From: Acidobacteriaceae bacterium
GTDB taxonomy: Bacteria; Acidobacteriota; Terriglobia; Terriglobales; Acidobacteriaceae
Assembly (NCBI GenBank): GCA_025350325.1
Contig: JANXYB010000043.1
Span: forward strand, 1 to 37,057
Length of the DNA stretch: 37,057 bases
Direction of reading: 5' to 3'
Shown: one piece after another, positions 8,415 through 19,584 of the stretch
Layout of the letters: every line of letters starts with the position of its first letter
Position numbering within the stretch: the first letter of the stretch is position 1
Translations under genes and position numbers: made by a program
Notes under the pieces: generated by a model
Seen by the model: only the letters and a program-made list of their open reading frames with translations
Database searches by the model: none
Told to the model about the DNA's origin: nothing

Positions 8415-9398
8415 CTAGTTCCCGGGGGCGCTGGCCGGTATCAGGCTCATCGGCTCAGACAGCGTGAGGATGAGCACCGTACCCGACTCGAGATTGGCCT
8501 GCGGATGGCTGATCAGCAGGTGCGCCGTGACAATGCCGGCACCGACAATGCCGCCGGCCAGTGCGCCCACCGGGCCGCCCAGGATGGCGCCTGTCACCAC
8601 ACCGCCGCCCACTACGCCCCCGTATTCAATGCCGTCTTTCTTCTTTTGCGAACCGGGGCCGATCACGCCCTCCGCACCGACGCGTGTGTGCGAGCCGGGT
8701 GCTCCGTTCACATATGCATGGAGCTGGTAGCTTGAGCCGTCCGCAAGCGTCACCGTTTCAGGATGCAGCATCAGCGAACCGTGCCCAGCGAAGTGGCCAT
8801 TCGAAACCTCCGCTACTTTGCCGTCGATTTCCGCCCCTGCGGGAATCACGACTTGACCGTCCTGGAGCACGTCGGTGGCAACGCGGCTACGAAACGGCTC
8901 TCCCCGCTCGCTGTAGGAACTTGAAAGCCTTTCAAGCAGATGCACGCGGATCAGGGTCCCCTCACCCAGCGTGCCCGGGGGCAGCGGAGCGGGATGCACA
9001 ATGTCACTATCGGGGTCGGGCGCATACCGGCGTGCAGACAACGAAGGCTCTTCACTGCCGGGCGCCGCAGGAGCTACCCCGACAATGCCTTCGTCGGTGC
9101 CATCGCCATTCGGCTGCGCGGAACGATAGACCGACGTGCCATCCGCCCTCGGCCTGGGCGCAGGCTGCATCGGCATCGGCTGCATGGGTTGTGGCGCCGG
9201 CATCGCATCGGGCTGCACTATCGGATTCATCGGACGGCCGGCAGGCGGCTTAGCCGGAGTGTCGGTCGTGGTGATGATGCTGTCGTCTGCCGGTGGGTTC
9301 GAGGTTCCCTGGTAAGGACTCGACTGGCTTGCTTCCTGAGCCCCCAGAGCAGCAGCGGCTATGGCAAAGAATGTACATGCAAGAATCGGCCGGTTCAT
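8415..9398 (-). CDS. Secreted Pro-rich / Gly-rich protein with TrbI-VirB10-like domain
   Basis: 327 residues from ATG 9398, which has AAGGAG eight bases upstream and gives a proper signal peptide (MNRPILACTFFAIAAAALGAQ). The next ~110 residues are low complexity, rich in Pro, Met and Gln (MPAPQPMQPMPMQPAPRP). Residues about 140-230 resemble the beta-barrel part of TrbI/VirB10-like proteins: LGEGTLIRVHLLERLSS, RVATDVLQDGQVVIPAGAEI. The end has a glycine-zipper hydrophobic stretch (GGVVGGGVVTGAILGGPVGALAGG). No conjugation genes are nearby, so a role in the cell envelope is more likely than transfer. This is a similarity at domain level only. Confidence 0.72.
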   Translation of the reverse strand: MNRPILACTFFAIAAAALGAQEASQSSPYQGTSNPPADDSIITTTDTPAKPPAGRPMNPIVQPDAMPAPQPMQPMPMQPAPRPRADGTSVYRSAQPNGDGTDEGIVGVAPAAPGSEEPSLSARRYAPDPDSDIVHPAPLPPGTLGEGTLIRVHLLERLSSSYSERGEPFRSRVATDVLQDGQVVIPAGAEIDGKVAEVSNGHFAGHGSLMLHPETVTLADGSSYQLHAYVNGAPGSHTRVGAEGVIGPGSQKKKDGIEYGGVVGGGVVTGAILGGPVGALAGGIVGAGIVTAHLLISHPQANLESGTVLILTLSEPMSLIPASAPGN

Positions 9399-9442
9399 CC
9401 AAGTCTCCTTATCGCGAGCAGAGTATTCCCTGTACTGCATAG

Positions 9443-11146
<1,704 letters not shown>

Positions 11147-11182
11147 TCACGCTTAAAAGGGTCGTAGCGGCCCGCAGACTTC

Positions 11183-11219
11183 GGGTGCCCCAGGTCTCGA
11201 TTCTGAGACCTGGGGCACC
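11183..11219. repeat. GGGTGCCCCAGGTCTC palindrome between eno and gpmI
   Basis: GGTGCCCCAGGTCTC (11184-11198) and GAGACCTGGGGCACC (11205-11219) form a perfect 15-bp stem with the loop GATTCT. It is a second copy of the element at 7389. Its place 38 bases after the eno stop suggests a transcription stop or RNA-end stabiliser. Confidence 0.75.
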
Positions 11220-11327
11220 TCCTCGTAACATGCAACAATGCTAATTCGACTCACTGCTGACTTACTAAGTCGCCAACCCACTAACTAGGCTAGCTTTCAT
11301 AACTAGCTTCATTTCAAGGATTAGACC

Positions 11328-12944
11328 GTGCCCAAGCATCCTCTCTTGCTCACCATCCTCGATGGATGGGGTTATCGCGCCCAGACCGCAAACAACGCCA
11401 TTGCATTGGCTAAGAAGCCAACCTATGACAAGTTACTGCGCGAGTTCCCCAACACCCTGATCCAGGCCTCAGACCATTTCGTCGGACTGCCGGACGGGCA
11501 GATGGGCAACAGCGAAGTGGGCCACCTCAACATCGGTGCCGGACGCATCGTGCAGATGGACATCACGCGCATCGACGCGCTGATTGCATCCGGCGAATTC
11601 GCTAAAAATCCGTCCATCGTGCAAGCCATGCAGCGCGCTCAGCAAGGCCGTCGCCAACTCCATCTATTCGGGCTGGTTTCAGACGGCGGCGTTCACTCGC
11701 ACCAGAATCATATCTACGCCTTACTGCGCACTGCCCGCCAGCATGGCCTCGATAGCGTATTCGTGCACGCCTTTATGGATGGCCGCGACACCGCGCCTGA
11801 CTCCGGTGCCGGCTTCATCGCCAAGCTCGAACAGAAGATGCGTGAGTACGGTGTGGGCAAGGTAGCCTCGATCAACGGCCGCTATTACGCAATGGATCGC
11901 GACAAGCGCTGGGAGCGCGAGCGCAAAGCTTTTGACGCGATGGTCACTGGTAAAGCCGAGGGTGGAGCGTACGCCGACCCCGTCACCCGCATCAAGGAAA
12001 ATTACAACAACGGCATCACTGATGAATTCCTGATTCCCTTTGTCGTCGTCGACGCCGCCGGTAAGCCCGTCGGCCAGATTCGCGACGAAGACGTCTGCAT
12101 CAATTTCAACTTCCGTGCTGACCGCGCCCGACAAATCACGCGTGTGCTGGCTCGCGAGAGCGGCATCAACAAGCTAGGCGGCCGCAACCTTGAAGGTTCG
12201 GAAGCCCTCGACGAAGCGATTCCCCGCACCGAGATTCCCAAGAATCTGCAGTATGTGTGCATGACGCAGTACGACAAACTTTACGAACTGCCGCCCATCA
12301 TTCCTCCCGAATCGATGGACAACATCCTGGCCAACGTTCTCTCGCAGCACAACCTGCGCAACCTGCGTGTGGCCGAGACAGAGAAGTTTGCCCACGTGAC
12401 TTATTTCTTTAACGGCGGCATCGAGGTCCCCTTTCCCGGCGAAGATCGTGCATTGATCCCATCGCTCAAGGTTGCCACTTACGATCTCGCGCCCGAGATG
12501 AAAGCAGAAGCCATCGGCGACGCCATCGTGAAAGCAATCAGTGACACCGCATTCGATTTGGTCGTGGCTAACTTTGCCAATGCAGATATGGTGGGCCATT
12601 CCGGCAAGCTTGAACCAACCATTAAGGCTTGCGAATTTATCGATGCACAGTTAGATCGAATCTACAAAGTCATCAAAGAAAAGAATTGTAGCTGGCTCAT
12701 CACCGCCGACCATGGAAACGCTGAGACGATGGTCGATCCTGTGACCGGCGGCCCCCACACCGCGCACACCACCAATCCGGTTCCGATGATTTACGTGGCC
12801 GAGGATGGGCCTCACTATCGCCTGCGCCCTGACGGCTCCCTGCGTGACATCTCTCCCACGCTGCTTACCCTGCTCAAGCTCGGTCTGCCTAAAGAGATGA
12901 CCGGCGGCGACCTGCGCGTTCCCAATCGCATAACTCTCAACTGA
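11328..12944 (+). CDS. gpmI: 2,3-bisphosphoglycerate-independent phosphoglycerate mutase
   Basis: 538 residues with a GTG start at 11328; AAGGA at 11316-11320 is seven bases upstream and the protein opens with [16 protein letters not shown], as the family does. The catalytic Ser62 is in [17 protein letters not shown], and Asp12 is an expected metal ligand. Other landmarks are [56 protein letters not shown] and [12 protein letters not shown]. The enzyme interconverts 3- and 2-phosphoglycerate with two Mn2+ ions. It stands next to eno, the following step. A strong intrinsic terminator lies just after the stop. Confidence 0.97.
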   Translation: MPKHPLLLTILDGWGYRAQTANNAIALAKKPTYDKLLREFPNTLIQASDHFVGLPDGQMGNSEVGHLNIGAGRIVQMDITRIDALIASGEFAKNPSIVQAMQRAQQGRRQLHLFGLVSDGGVHSHQNHIYALLRTARQHGLDSVFVHAFMDGRDTAPDSGAGFIAKLEQKMREYGVGKVASINGRYYAMDRDKRWERERKAFDAMVTGKAEGGAYADPVTRIKENYNNGITDEFLIPFVVVDAAGKPVGQIRDEDVCINFNFRADRARQITRVLARESGINKLGGRNLEGSEALDEAIPRTEIPKNLQYVCMTQYDKLYELPPIIPPESMDNILANVLSQHNLRNLRVAETEKFAHVTYFFNGGIEVPFPGEDRALIPSLKVATYDLAPEMKAEAIGDAIVKAISDTAFDLVVANFANADMVGHSGKLEPTIKACEFIDAQLDRIYKVIKEKNCSWLITADHGNAETMVDPVTGGPHTAHTTNPVPMIYVAEDGPHYRLRPDGSLRDISPTLLTLLKLGLPKEMTGGDLRVPNRITLN

Positions 12945-12954
12945 CTCAATATCA

Positions 12955-12982
12955 AGGCGAAGCTCAATGCTTCGCCTTTTTC
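12955..12982 (+). terminator. Intrinsic terminator of gpmI
   Basis: AGGCGAAG (12955-12962) pairs with CTTCGCCT (12970-12977) around a 7-base loop and is followed by a T-rich run (CTTTTTC). It starts 11 bases after the gpmI stop. Confidence 0.85.
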
Positions 12983-13123
12983 TGGCTAGTTGATGGCTCG
13001 TATGACTTGGCATTAGTAATCGCCTCAATGCATTTTTCGTATCTTTGCTTCGGTGCGGATGTTATACGAAGAACAACCCCGTTCCTCCAAAGCGAACGAT
13101 GACGGATTTATGTGAGGTCATAA

Positions 13124-15400
13124 ATGGCTGTGTTAGCGGAGCAGCGCGACTTGGGTGGAAGTGAGCGCGCAATGCTGAATTCCAAGTTGTATTGGTACTT
13201 CGGGTTTTTCGTAGTTTCAGGATTTTGCGGGCTCGTCTATGAAGTGATTTGGCTGCGGCTCGCCATGGCCAGCTTCGGCGTGACCACGGCCCTCGCCTCC
13301 ATTGTCATTTCGATGTTCATGGCCGGGCTCGGTCTCGGGTCTTGGGGAGCCGGCTTGTTAACACGTCGCTTTCTCGCAGGGAGCGGACGAAATGCATTGC
13401 GGGTTTACAGTGTTGCGGAATTATTAGTCGGAATATCTTCTTTAACCGTACCCATTCAGTTGAAAGCAGGACGCCTGCTTCTGCAGCACTTGGGCAGTTT
13501 CGGTACGTGGCAGTCTTCGCAGTATTACTTACTGGCAGGCGCTTGGATCGCACTCAGTATCGTCCCATGGTGCACCTGTATGGGCTCTACGTTTCCGCTA
13601 CTCATGGCAGTGATACGCCGCACCGGTCAACCGACATCTGAACGATCCTTCAGTTACCTGTACGTAGCAAACGTAGTCGGCGCACTGCTTGGCACTCTAA
13701 TTTCGGCATTCATCCTGATTGAGCTGCTTGGTTTCCAGGGGACACTCTTTGTCGCGGGCGGTCTCAATGCCTGTCTGGCGTTGTGTGCCTTTACGATGAG
13801 CTTCCGCGGCGTATTCTCTGCTCCACCAGAAAATGCAAATGCGCAACGGCCACCGAACGGCGTCACTCTGTACGGCCTTCCTAAAAGCGCAATACTCCTT
13901 TTCCTTTTCACGACGGGCCTTGTCAGCATGGGCATGGAAGTTGTCTGGATTCGGCAGTTCACTCCCTACCTCGGAAACGTCGTATACGCCTTTGCCGGCA
14001 TCCTGGCGGTGTACCTGTTTGCCACCGTCACCGGCTCGCTCGACTACCGCTCCAGCGCACTCGCAAAGCGTCCGGTTTCCCGTGCAGGTTCATGGAGTCT
14101 GCTCGCGCTCTTCGCTGCGATTCCGGTCCTTGCGGCCGATCCGACTCTGTCTCTCGGCAACATTGAGTCAGGTATCTTCTGCCTCGTGTCGATCATCCTC
14201 TTTTGTGCGACGGCGGGCTTTCTCACCCCGATGTTGGTGGACTCCTGGTCTGCGGGCGATCCCGACCGCGCAGGCAAAGCCTACGCCGTCAACATAGCCG
14301 GATCTATTATCGGGCCATTGATTGCAGGCTTCTGGCTCTTGCCCTGGCTGGGAGAACGCAAGTCGCTGCTTGCATTGTCGATTCCGCTGTTCGCGATTGC
14401 TGCGCTCACCGCCTTTAAAAAAGCTGCACCGCAACCCTTAGGCAAAAAAACCTCTAATCCACGAATACTGTTTTGCGTCGCTGCGATCATTGCCCTTCTT
14501 CTCCTGAATTTCACCCACGATTATGAAACCAGGTTTGCCGACCGCAGGGTGCGCAGAGACTATACCGCTACTGTGATCGCTGCTGGAAAAGGCTTTGAGC
14601 GAGAACTACTAGTCAACGGATCGGGCATGACACTGCTCAACCCGATCACGAAATACATCGCTCACCTGCCCCTTGCTTTCATGTCTCGTCCGCCCAAAAA
14701 CGGTCTCGTGATCTGCTTCGGTATGGGCACCAGTTTCCGCTCCATGCTTACCTGGGGAATTCCCACCACGGCAGTCGATCTGGTTCCCAGCGTACCCGCG
14801 TTGTTCAGCTACTACCATGACGATGCGGATAAGGTACGGAGTTCTCCGCTCGCGAAAATCGTGGTCGATGATGGCCGGCGCTTCCTCGACGGTTCCAGCC
14901 AGACCTACGACGTCATCGTCACCGATCCTCCACCGCCCACATCCGCACCGGGATCGAGCCTGCTCTATTCGCGCGATTTCTACGAGGTCATCAAGCGGCA
15001 TTTAAGCAAAGGTGGAATTCTTCAAACCTGGTATCCCGCGAGTCAGGGTGACGACGCCACTGCCGCATCGGTCACTAAGGCGCTCAGTCAATCCTTCCCT
15101 TACGTGCGAGCCTTCGGATCATTTGAGAACAAGTTCGGCATTCATTTCATAGCCAGCATGGAGCCGCTGCCCGCCTTTTCCAGTTCTGAGTTGGCGGCGC
15201 ACATGCCTGCCGCCGCAGCCTCTGACCTCGTTGAATGGGGACCCGAGGGCAGCGCAGAGAAACAGTTCGCCCTGGTGCTCGCGCACGAGCGCTCAATGTC
15301 GGCTTTGATTGGGAAGGACCCACAGGTCCCGACCATGCAGGATGACAAGCCAGTCAATGAATACTTCTTGCTGCGCAACTGGTTCCACTACTACAAGTGA
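13124..15400 (+). CDS. Fused membrane (MFS-like) / spermidine synthase-like protein
   Basis: 758 residues from ATG 13124, with GAGGT five bases upstream. About 430 N-terminal residues form a dozen or so hydrophobic segments beginning FGFFVVSGFCGLVYEVIWLR, the hallmark opening of this fused family. The C-terminal part (about 470-660) resembles the Rossmann methyltransferase fold of spermidine synthase: LVICFGMGTSFRSM in place of the usual GGGDG motif, VDDGRRFL, and YDVIVTDPPPP. The altered first motif and missing canonical acidic residue make true aminopropyl transfer uncertain. The family is widespread and its substrate is generally not known. It stands alone between two terminators. Confidence 0.82.
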   Translation: MAVLAEQRDLGGSERAMLNSKLYWYFGFFVVSGFCGLVYEVIWLRLAMASFGVTTALASIVISMFMAGLGLGSWGAGLLTRRFLAGSGRNALRVYSVAELLVGISSLTVPIQLKAGRLLLQHLGSFGTWQSSQYYLLAGAWIALSIVPWCTCMGSTFPLLMAVIRRTGQPTSERSFSYLYVANVVGALLGTLISAFILIELLGFQGTLFVAGGLNACLALCAFTMSFRGVFSAPPENANAQRPPNGVTLYGLPKSAILLFLFTTGLVSMGMEVVWIRQFTPYLGNVVYAFAGILAVYLFATVTGSLDYRSSALAKRPVSRAGSWSLLALFAAIPVLAADPTLSLGNIESGIFCLVSIILFCATAGFLTPMLVDSWSAGDPDRAGKAYAVNIAGSIIGPLIAGFWLLPWLGERKSLLALSIPLFAIAALTAFKKAAPQPLGKKTSNPRILFCVAAIIALLLLNFTHDYETRFADRRVRRDYTATVIAAGKGFERELLVNGSGMTLLNPITKYIAHLPLAFMSRPPKNGLVICFGMGTSFRSMLTWGIPTTAVDLVPSVPALFSYYHDDADKVRSSPLAKIVVDDGRRFLDGSSQTYDVIVTDPPPPTSAPGSSLLYSRDFYEVIKRHLSKGGILQTWYPASQGDDATAASVTKALSQSFPYVRAFGSFENKFGIHFIASMEPLPAFSSSELAAHMPAAAASDLVEWGPEGSAEKQFALVLAHERSMSALIGKDPQVPTMQDDKPVNEYFLLRNWFHYYK

Positions 15401-15422
15401 GTCGGTGCAATTCTCAGAGCGC

Positions 15423-15464
15423 AATCAAATGGCCTTCCGGTTCTAGACGGAAGGCCATTTGATT
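15423..15464. terminator. Long hairpin between convergent genes (bidirectional terminator)
   Basis: AATCAAATGGCCTTCCG (15423-15439) and CGGAAGGCCATTTGATT (15448-15464) are a perfect 17-bp inverted repeat with an 8-base loop. AT-rich outer ends give a T-rich tail in both directions. It separates the (+) gene ending at 15400 from the (-) gene ending at 15491. Confidence 0.8.
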
Positions 15465-15490
15465 CAACAATGAATTTAAAAGCGGCCAAC

Positions 15491-15958
15491 TTACCGCGGA
15501 CGCAACGATTTGATGGCTGCGGGCAGTCGTTTCTCCAGGTTGCGGGCGCGCTCGGCGGCGATTCCTCCCAGGTAAGAAGGCATCGGGGTAGCTGTCAGCA
15601 CCAGGATAAAAGCCATCACCGAGAAGCAAACCCCCGCTATCGCAGCTGAAACCAGCATATGGTAGGTGTCGAATGTATCGAGGCCGAGGACATTGAAGGC
15701 CACGTGCTCCAACGGCTTGATGTGTTTCAGCACGGCTAAGGCAAACAATGAGAAAAAGACCGACAGCGAAGTGAGCACGACCAGCGTCACATCCAGGCCG
15801 CGATGAAATTTCTGGCGCGCCCGGCATTGGTCGCAGTCGTGCAAGTGCTGCTCGTAGTCTTTGCGCATCTCGGGATAGATCCCGGAGATGTCATATCGCC
15901 AGCTCGCCAGAATAGCGCCAACGACTCGGTCGGTGCACACGGTACTTGCCATAGACAT
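15491..15958 (-). CDS. Small membrane protein with a zf-HC2-like zinc motif
   Basis: 155 residues from ATG 15958. The N-terminal part has an HX3CX2C motif (His38, Cys42, Cys45 in YEQHLHDCDQCRAR), as in anti-sigma zinc-finger (zf-HC2) domains. Two hydrophobic segments follow (about 57-79 and 100-122), then a basic tail. This resembles membrane-bound anti-sigma-like proteins, but no sigma factor gene is adjacent. The upstream ~200 bases hold no gene. Function unknown. Confidence 0.75.
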   Translation of the reverse strand: MSMASTVCTDRVVGAILASWRYDISGIYPEMRKDYEQHLHDCDQCRARQKFHRGLDVTLVVLTSLSVFFSLFALAVLKHIKPLEHVAFNVLGLDTFDTYHMLVSAAIAGVCFSVMAFILVLTATPMPSYLGGIAAERARNLEKRLPAAIKSLRPR

Positions 15959-16164
15959 TTAGACTCACTTTGCAAAGGATCTGCACAACCGCTATCGTTA
16001 GTGCGGCTACGTGGCAACGGAAGCCCAGTATTCGGATGCTCCACTCTAATCGCAAGATTCAGTGGTGCTTCGCTCGGCCTTCGCCATGGCATGATTGCCT
16101 GACGTGTCCCCTGCCAATCCACAGGTACAGAGTGATTCCCTGGAATGATTCTAGCGTACTTGAC

Positions 16165-17169
16165 TTAAAAACAAATAGGCTGCAAAGCCTCGTGTTGCGC
16201 TGCAAGCAACAGCCTATTTGCCAAAAGGCTTGCCCGGCCGCTGAGCGCTCGTTCGGCGGTGATCCTCGCCAATTCAGGAAGATTATTGCTTTCAGATAGA
16301 TGGCCGAGAATCACGTAAGTTGCCTGCCCATCATATTCGGTCTTGAGATAGGTGGCTGTCGCCTCATTTGACAGGTGTCCCACCCGCGACAAAACGCGCT
16401 GCTTAACCGACCATGGATAGGGCCCATCACGCAGCATTTCAAGATCATGATTCGATTCGAGCAGCAGCAAGTCCACAAGCCTGAGTTGTGCCTTCACGTT
16501 GGGCGGCATGTAGCCAAGGTCGGTGGCCACGGCCATGCGCACGCCCTCCGCCTCGAAGACGAAGCCAACCGGATCTGTAGCGTCATGCGGTATGGTGAAC
16601 GGGCTAACCGAAATATCGCCAATTTTGAACGCCACGCCAGCCTTGAAGTACTCCACTTTAGGCAGCCAGGTCGGGTCTTTAACCGGCTTCTCTTGCACCG
16701 CACCATCAGCGGTCGCCGCAGGCTCCGAAGCAGCCGAGATTTGCGCGACGTTGGTCGGTTTCGCGATCTCCTCCACCTCCGCCTCGTCCTCACATTCGCA
16801 ATCGTCTGTCGCGGCATCCGCCGCCGTCTGGCGCGCTGCAGCCTGCTGCTTGCACTGCTCCACCCATTGCGCATACGTCATCTGCCGCCGCGGAGCCATC
16901 CACCGCATCCACGCGCGATGCGTGCCTTCAGTGAAATAGACCGGAATGCCGAGCTTCCGTGCGGTCACCGCCACGCCTCCAACATGGTCAGAGTGTTCAT
17001 GGGTGATGATGATGGCGTCGAGCGTCTCGGGCGCCTCGCCCGCCAGGCGCAAGCGCCGGAACAGTTCGCGGCAGCTCAGTCCCGCGTCCACAAGAATGCG
17101 CGTTTTTCCGCCCGTGACAACCGTGCAGTTGCCTTTGGATCCGGACGCCAACACTGTGAAGCGCACCAT
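16165..17169 (-). CDS. MBL-fold metallo-hydrolase, YycJ/WalJ-like
   Basis: 334 residues from ATG 17169, since VRFTVLASGSKGNCTVV is the family's usual beginning; the open frame upstream to 17229 looks spurious. The metallo-beta-lactamase motif THEHSDHVGG gives the HXHXDH metal site at residues 57-62, and later metal ligands are in TIPHDATDPVGF, VATDLGYM and LLESNHDLEML. The C-terminal VGHLSNEATATYL and ILGHLSESNN are typical. YycJ-type proteins are di-metal nucleases or hydrolases, reported for B. subtilis YycJ as 5'-3' exonucleases in mismatch repair. About 75 residues (97-172), Ala/Gln/Glu-rich with CECEDE, are inserted between metal motifs, which is unusual. A histidine kinase gene lies upstream. 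Confidence 0.87.
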   Translation of the reverse strand: MVRFTVLASGSKGNCTVVTGGKTRILVDAGLSCRELFRRLRLAGEAPETLDAIIITHEHSDHVGGVAVTARKLGIPVYFTEGTHRAWMRWMAPRRQMTYAQWVEQCKQQAAARQTAADAATDDCECEDEAEVEEIAKPTNVAQISAASEPAATADGAVQEKPVKDPTWLPKVEYFKAGVAFKIGDISVSPFTIPHDATDPVGFVFEAEGVRMAVATDLGYMPPNVKAQLRLVDLLLLESNHDLEMLRDGPYPWSVKQRVLSRVGHLSNEATATYLKTEYDGQATYVILGHLSESNNLPELARITAERALSGRASLLANRLLLAAQHEALQPICF

Positions 17170-17431
17170 CCTGTGAGCATAACGCGAATGGGTGTGCATT
17201 ACGCGGCGTCCTGTTGCCTTAAAAGGCACCGGGGGACCAAAAAGTTACCCGGCACGCGATATCTGCGCAGTCATTACGAAGGGCAGTCGATGGTCGGTAT
17301 AGTCACAGCGCTGGGGGCTTCGGCATCTTTCCCAAGTCTGCTCAACAACACGCAAGTCTTAAAATTGCTCACTACCCTGATCAGCGGCAGCGCCCAGACG
17401 CCGACTAAATGGAACGTCGTTTTCAGGACCC

Positions 17432-18769
17432 CTAAAGCGTTTCCGGCAGGTTCGCGGGAATCTCAATCGACACGAGCGTGCCCCGCCCCGGATTGCTCAC
17501 CACACTGAAACTGGCCTGCGTTCCATATAGCACTTCAAGTCGCTCCTGCACATTCTTCATGCCGATGCCCGCGCCGTTGCTGCTGCGCAATGAAGTTGTT
17601 GGCCGGTTGCCCATGCCCACGCCATCATCCGCTACCTCAATGTGCACGCGATCTCCTTCAAGCCGGCTGCGCAGCGTGACCGTGCCGCCATGTATGCGCG
17701 GTTCCAACCCATGCTTGATGCTGTTTTCAATCAACGGCTGCAACAGGATGCTTGGCACCATTACATCTAATGTCTCCGGATCGATTTCCTTTTCGATTCG
17801 CAATTTGTCCACGCCAAAACGTACCACTTCAATGTCAATGTAATCGTCGGTAAACCGCAATTCATCGCGCAACGGAACATAGGTGTCGTGATCCTTGAGC
17901 AGCGCACGCAAAATGTTGGCCAGCTTCACCGTCATCTCGCGCGCCAACTCCGGCTTCATGCGTACCAGCGATGCAATCGAGTTCAAAGTGTTAAACAAAA
18001 AGTGTGGATTGATCTGCCGCTGCAACGCGTCGAGCCTGGCCTCGAGCAACAGGCGCTTCTGCTCTTCGAGCTTCAACTCCATGCGCAGCGCATTCCAAAC
18101 TTTGAGCGCAATGCCCACCATGATCGGCGCACTGAGCCACACCAGCGCCTGCAGCCACCATTGGCTGGCTACCGTTGCAAACAACCCATGCGGATAGTCC
18201 CGCGCAATCAAGTCGCGAATCAGTTCCATCGCGGCGATCAAAAACAGCATCAGTATCTGTCGATCGACGCGCGGCTTGGTCAGGTTGCGCCGCACCCAGC
18301 GGTAGAGGCTCAAATCTATAAACGGCGTGAACGACCAGATCGCTTCTTTCTCAACCAGGCGTCCCAGCATCCCGGCTGCAAAACCCAACGCAGCGTTAAA
18401 AGGCAGCGCCAGAAATTCATGATGATAGACCGCAGGCGCTGAGAGAACCACGCCGCCTAGCATGGCCCAGCTTGGCCCCAGCAGCAGGCCCAGCAAGATC
18501 ACCGTTTCAAATGAAATATCCGCGGCCAGAAAATTAGGGACTGTGGTTCGCACCCACACGCCAAGCGTGAGCGGCACTAGAAAGAATGCCAGCAGCGCAA
18601 CCGTCTGTCGTGGCCGACGCTGCTCGGCAAAAAACAGCCGGCGAAAGCTGCTTGCACGCGCCAGCACGCTGGCAACCGAGGCAACCACCCCCAGCTTGAC
18701 CAGCAGCGTGATTAGAATGAGCTTGTCCGTCACTCCCTCAATGTACCCTGCGACAGACCCCGGCCCCAA
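17432..18769 (-). CDS. LytS/YehU-type sensor histidine kinase
   Basis: 445 residues from TTG 18769, with GAGGA seven bases upstream. The N-terminal ~225 residues are membrane segments, probably about six helices. A His_kinase domain follows, with the phospho-acceptor His256 in LQRQINPHFLFNTLNSI, and then an ATPase domain with N box LIENSIKHG (Asn349), DDGVGMG (381-387) and GAGIGMKNV. This is the LytS/AlgZ class, which normally pairs with a LytTR-type response regulator. No such regulator is adjacent; the next gene in this direction is the MBL hydrolase after about 260 bases. The signal sensed is unknown. Confidence 0.92.
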   Translation of the reverse strand: MGPGSVAGYIEGVTDKLILITLLVKLGVVASVASVLARASSFRRLFFAEQRRPRQTVALLAFFLVPLTLGVWVRTTVPNFLAADISFETVILLGLLLGPSWAMLGGVVLSAPAVYHHEFLALPFNAALGFAAGMLGRLVEKEAIWSFTPFIDLSLYRWVRRNLTKPRVDRQILMLFLIAAMELIRDLIARDYPHGLFATVASQWWLQALVWLSAPIMVGIALKVWNALRMELKLEEQKRLLLEARLDALQRQINPHFLFNTLNSIASLVRMKPELAREMTVKLANILRALLKDHDTYVPLRDELRFTDDYIDIEVVRFGVDKLRIEKEIDPETLDVMVPSILLQPLIENSIKHGLEPRIHGGTVTLRSRLEGDRVHIEVADDGVGMGNRPTTSLRSSNGAGIGMKNVQERLEVLYGTQASFSVVSNPGRGTLVSIEIPANLPETL

Positions 18770-18890
18770 ACGCAGGTCCTCGGCCCCAACGGCAGTTCCT
18801 TAATAAGTCGCACACACGACCCGTCGCCCCAGGAGGTTGTCTGTGAAATCCGCCGCAGTCCTCGCCGCGCCTGCGCCGTAGAATGGAGAC

Positions 18891-19559
18891 ATGGGATACG
18901 AGAGTGTTAAAAAGATCGCCGAAGCGGATTTTCCAACCCGCTGGGGAGCCTTCCGCATCCTGGGTTTCGAGGGGACTCTCTCGTCGCTTCCAACCGATTG
19001 CGAGCCCGCCGTACACTTCAACAGCGAATCAAGCAGCAACGTTGAGGGCCTGGTCGCGCTCGTCATGGGCGACATCCACGCCACGCCCCCGGTGGTTCGC
19101 ATCCACTCGCAATGCCTTACCGGCGATGTCTTTGGATCGCTCCGCTGCGACTGCCGTCTTCAACTTGAACTCGCCCTGAGCAAGATCGCATCCGAGGGCG
19201 CCGGCATCCTGCTCTATGAGCAGCAGGAGGGCCGCGGCATCGGTCTCATGGCAAAACTCAAGGCTTACGAATTGCAGGATCACGGCATGGATACGGTAGA
19301 GGCGAACGTCGAACTAGGCTTTGCCGCCGACTGCCGCGCCTATGAAATGCCCGCCGCAGTCTTGAAGTTGCTCGACGTCTCGCAGGTGCGCTTGATGACC
19401 AACAATCCCGACAAGGTGGCCGCGCTTGAATCGGCAGGCATCGCCGTCACCGAACGCATATCCGCTGAAGTAGTTTTGCAGGATTCGTTTGCCGGCTACT
19501 TGAAAACCAAACACGAAAAAATGGGCCATATCGTCGAAACTTTGGTCAGCGACGAATAG
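18891..19559 (+). CDS. ribA: GTP cyclohydrolase II
   Basis: 222 residues from ATG 18891 with GGAG just upstream. Zinc ligands Cys75, Cys86 and Cys88 are in SQCLTGDVFGSLRCDC. Other marks are VVRIHSQC, YEQQEGRGIGLMAKLKAY, LGFAADCRAYEMPAAVL and RLMTNNPDKVAALE. RibA opens GTP to 2,5-diamino-6-ribosylamino-pyrimidinone phosphate with release of formate and pyrophosphate, the first step of riboflavin synthesis. It is a stand-alone RibA, not the RibBA fusion. No other rib gene is near. The start lies 121 bases from the divergent kinase gene, so the two promoters share this gap. A cupin gene follows. Confidence 0.95.
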   Translation: MGYESVKKIAEADFPTRWGAFRILGFEGTLSSLPTDCEPAVHFNSESSSNVEGLVALVMGDIHATPPVVRIHSQCLTGDVFGSLRCDCRLQLELALSKIASEGAGILLYEQQEGRGIGLMAKLKAYELQDHGMDTVEANVELGFAADCRAYEMPAAVLKLLDVSQVRLMTNNPDKVAALESAGIAVTERISAEVVLQDSFAGYLKTKHEKMGHIVETLVSDE

Positions 19560-19584
19560 CTCCGCGACCAGAAGGGCACTCTCT

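Noticed and set aside
11238..11310. Repeated ACTAAC/CTAGC motifs before gpmI as an operator
   Set aside because: The pairing is short and broken, and nothing links it to a known regulator.
16375..17508. 377-codon plus-strand frame opposite the MBL hydrolase
   Set aside because: It is a shadow: Arg/His/Leu-rich with no domain, whereas the minus strand has full metal motifs.
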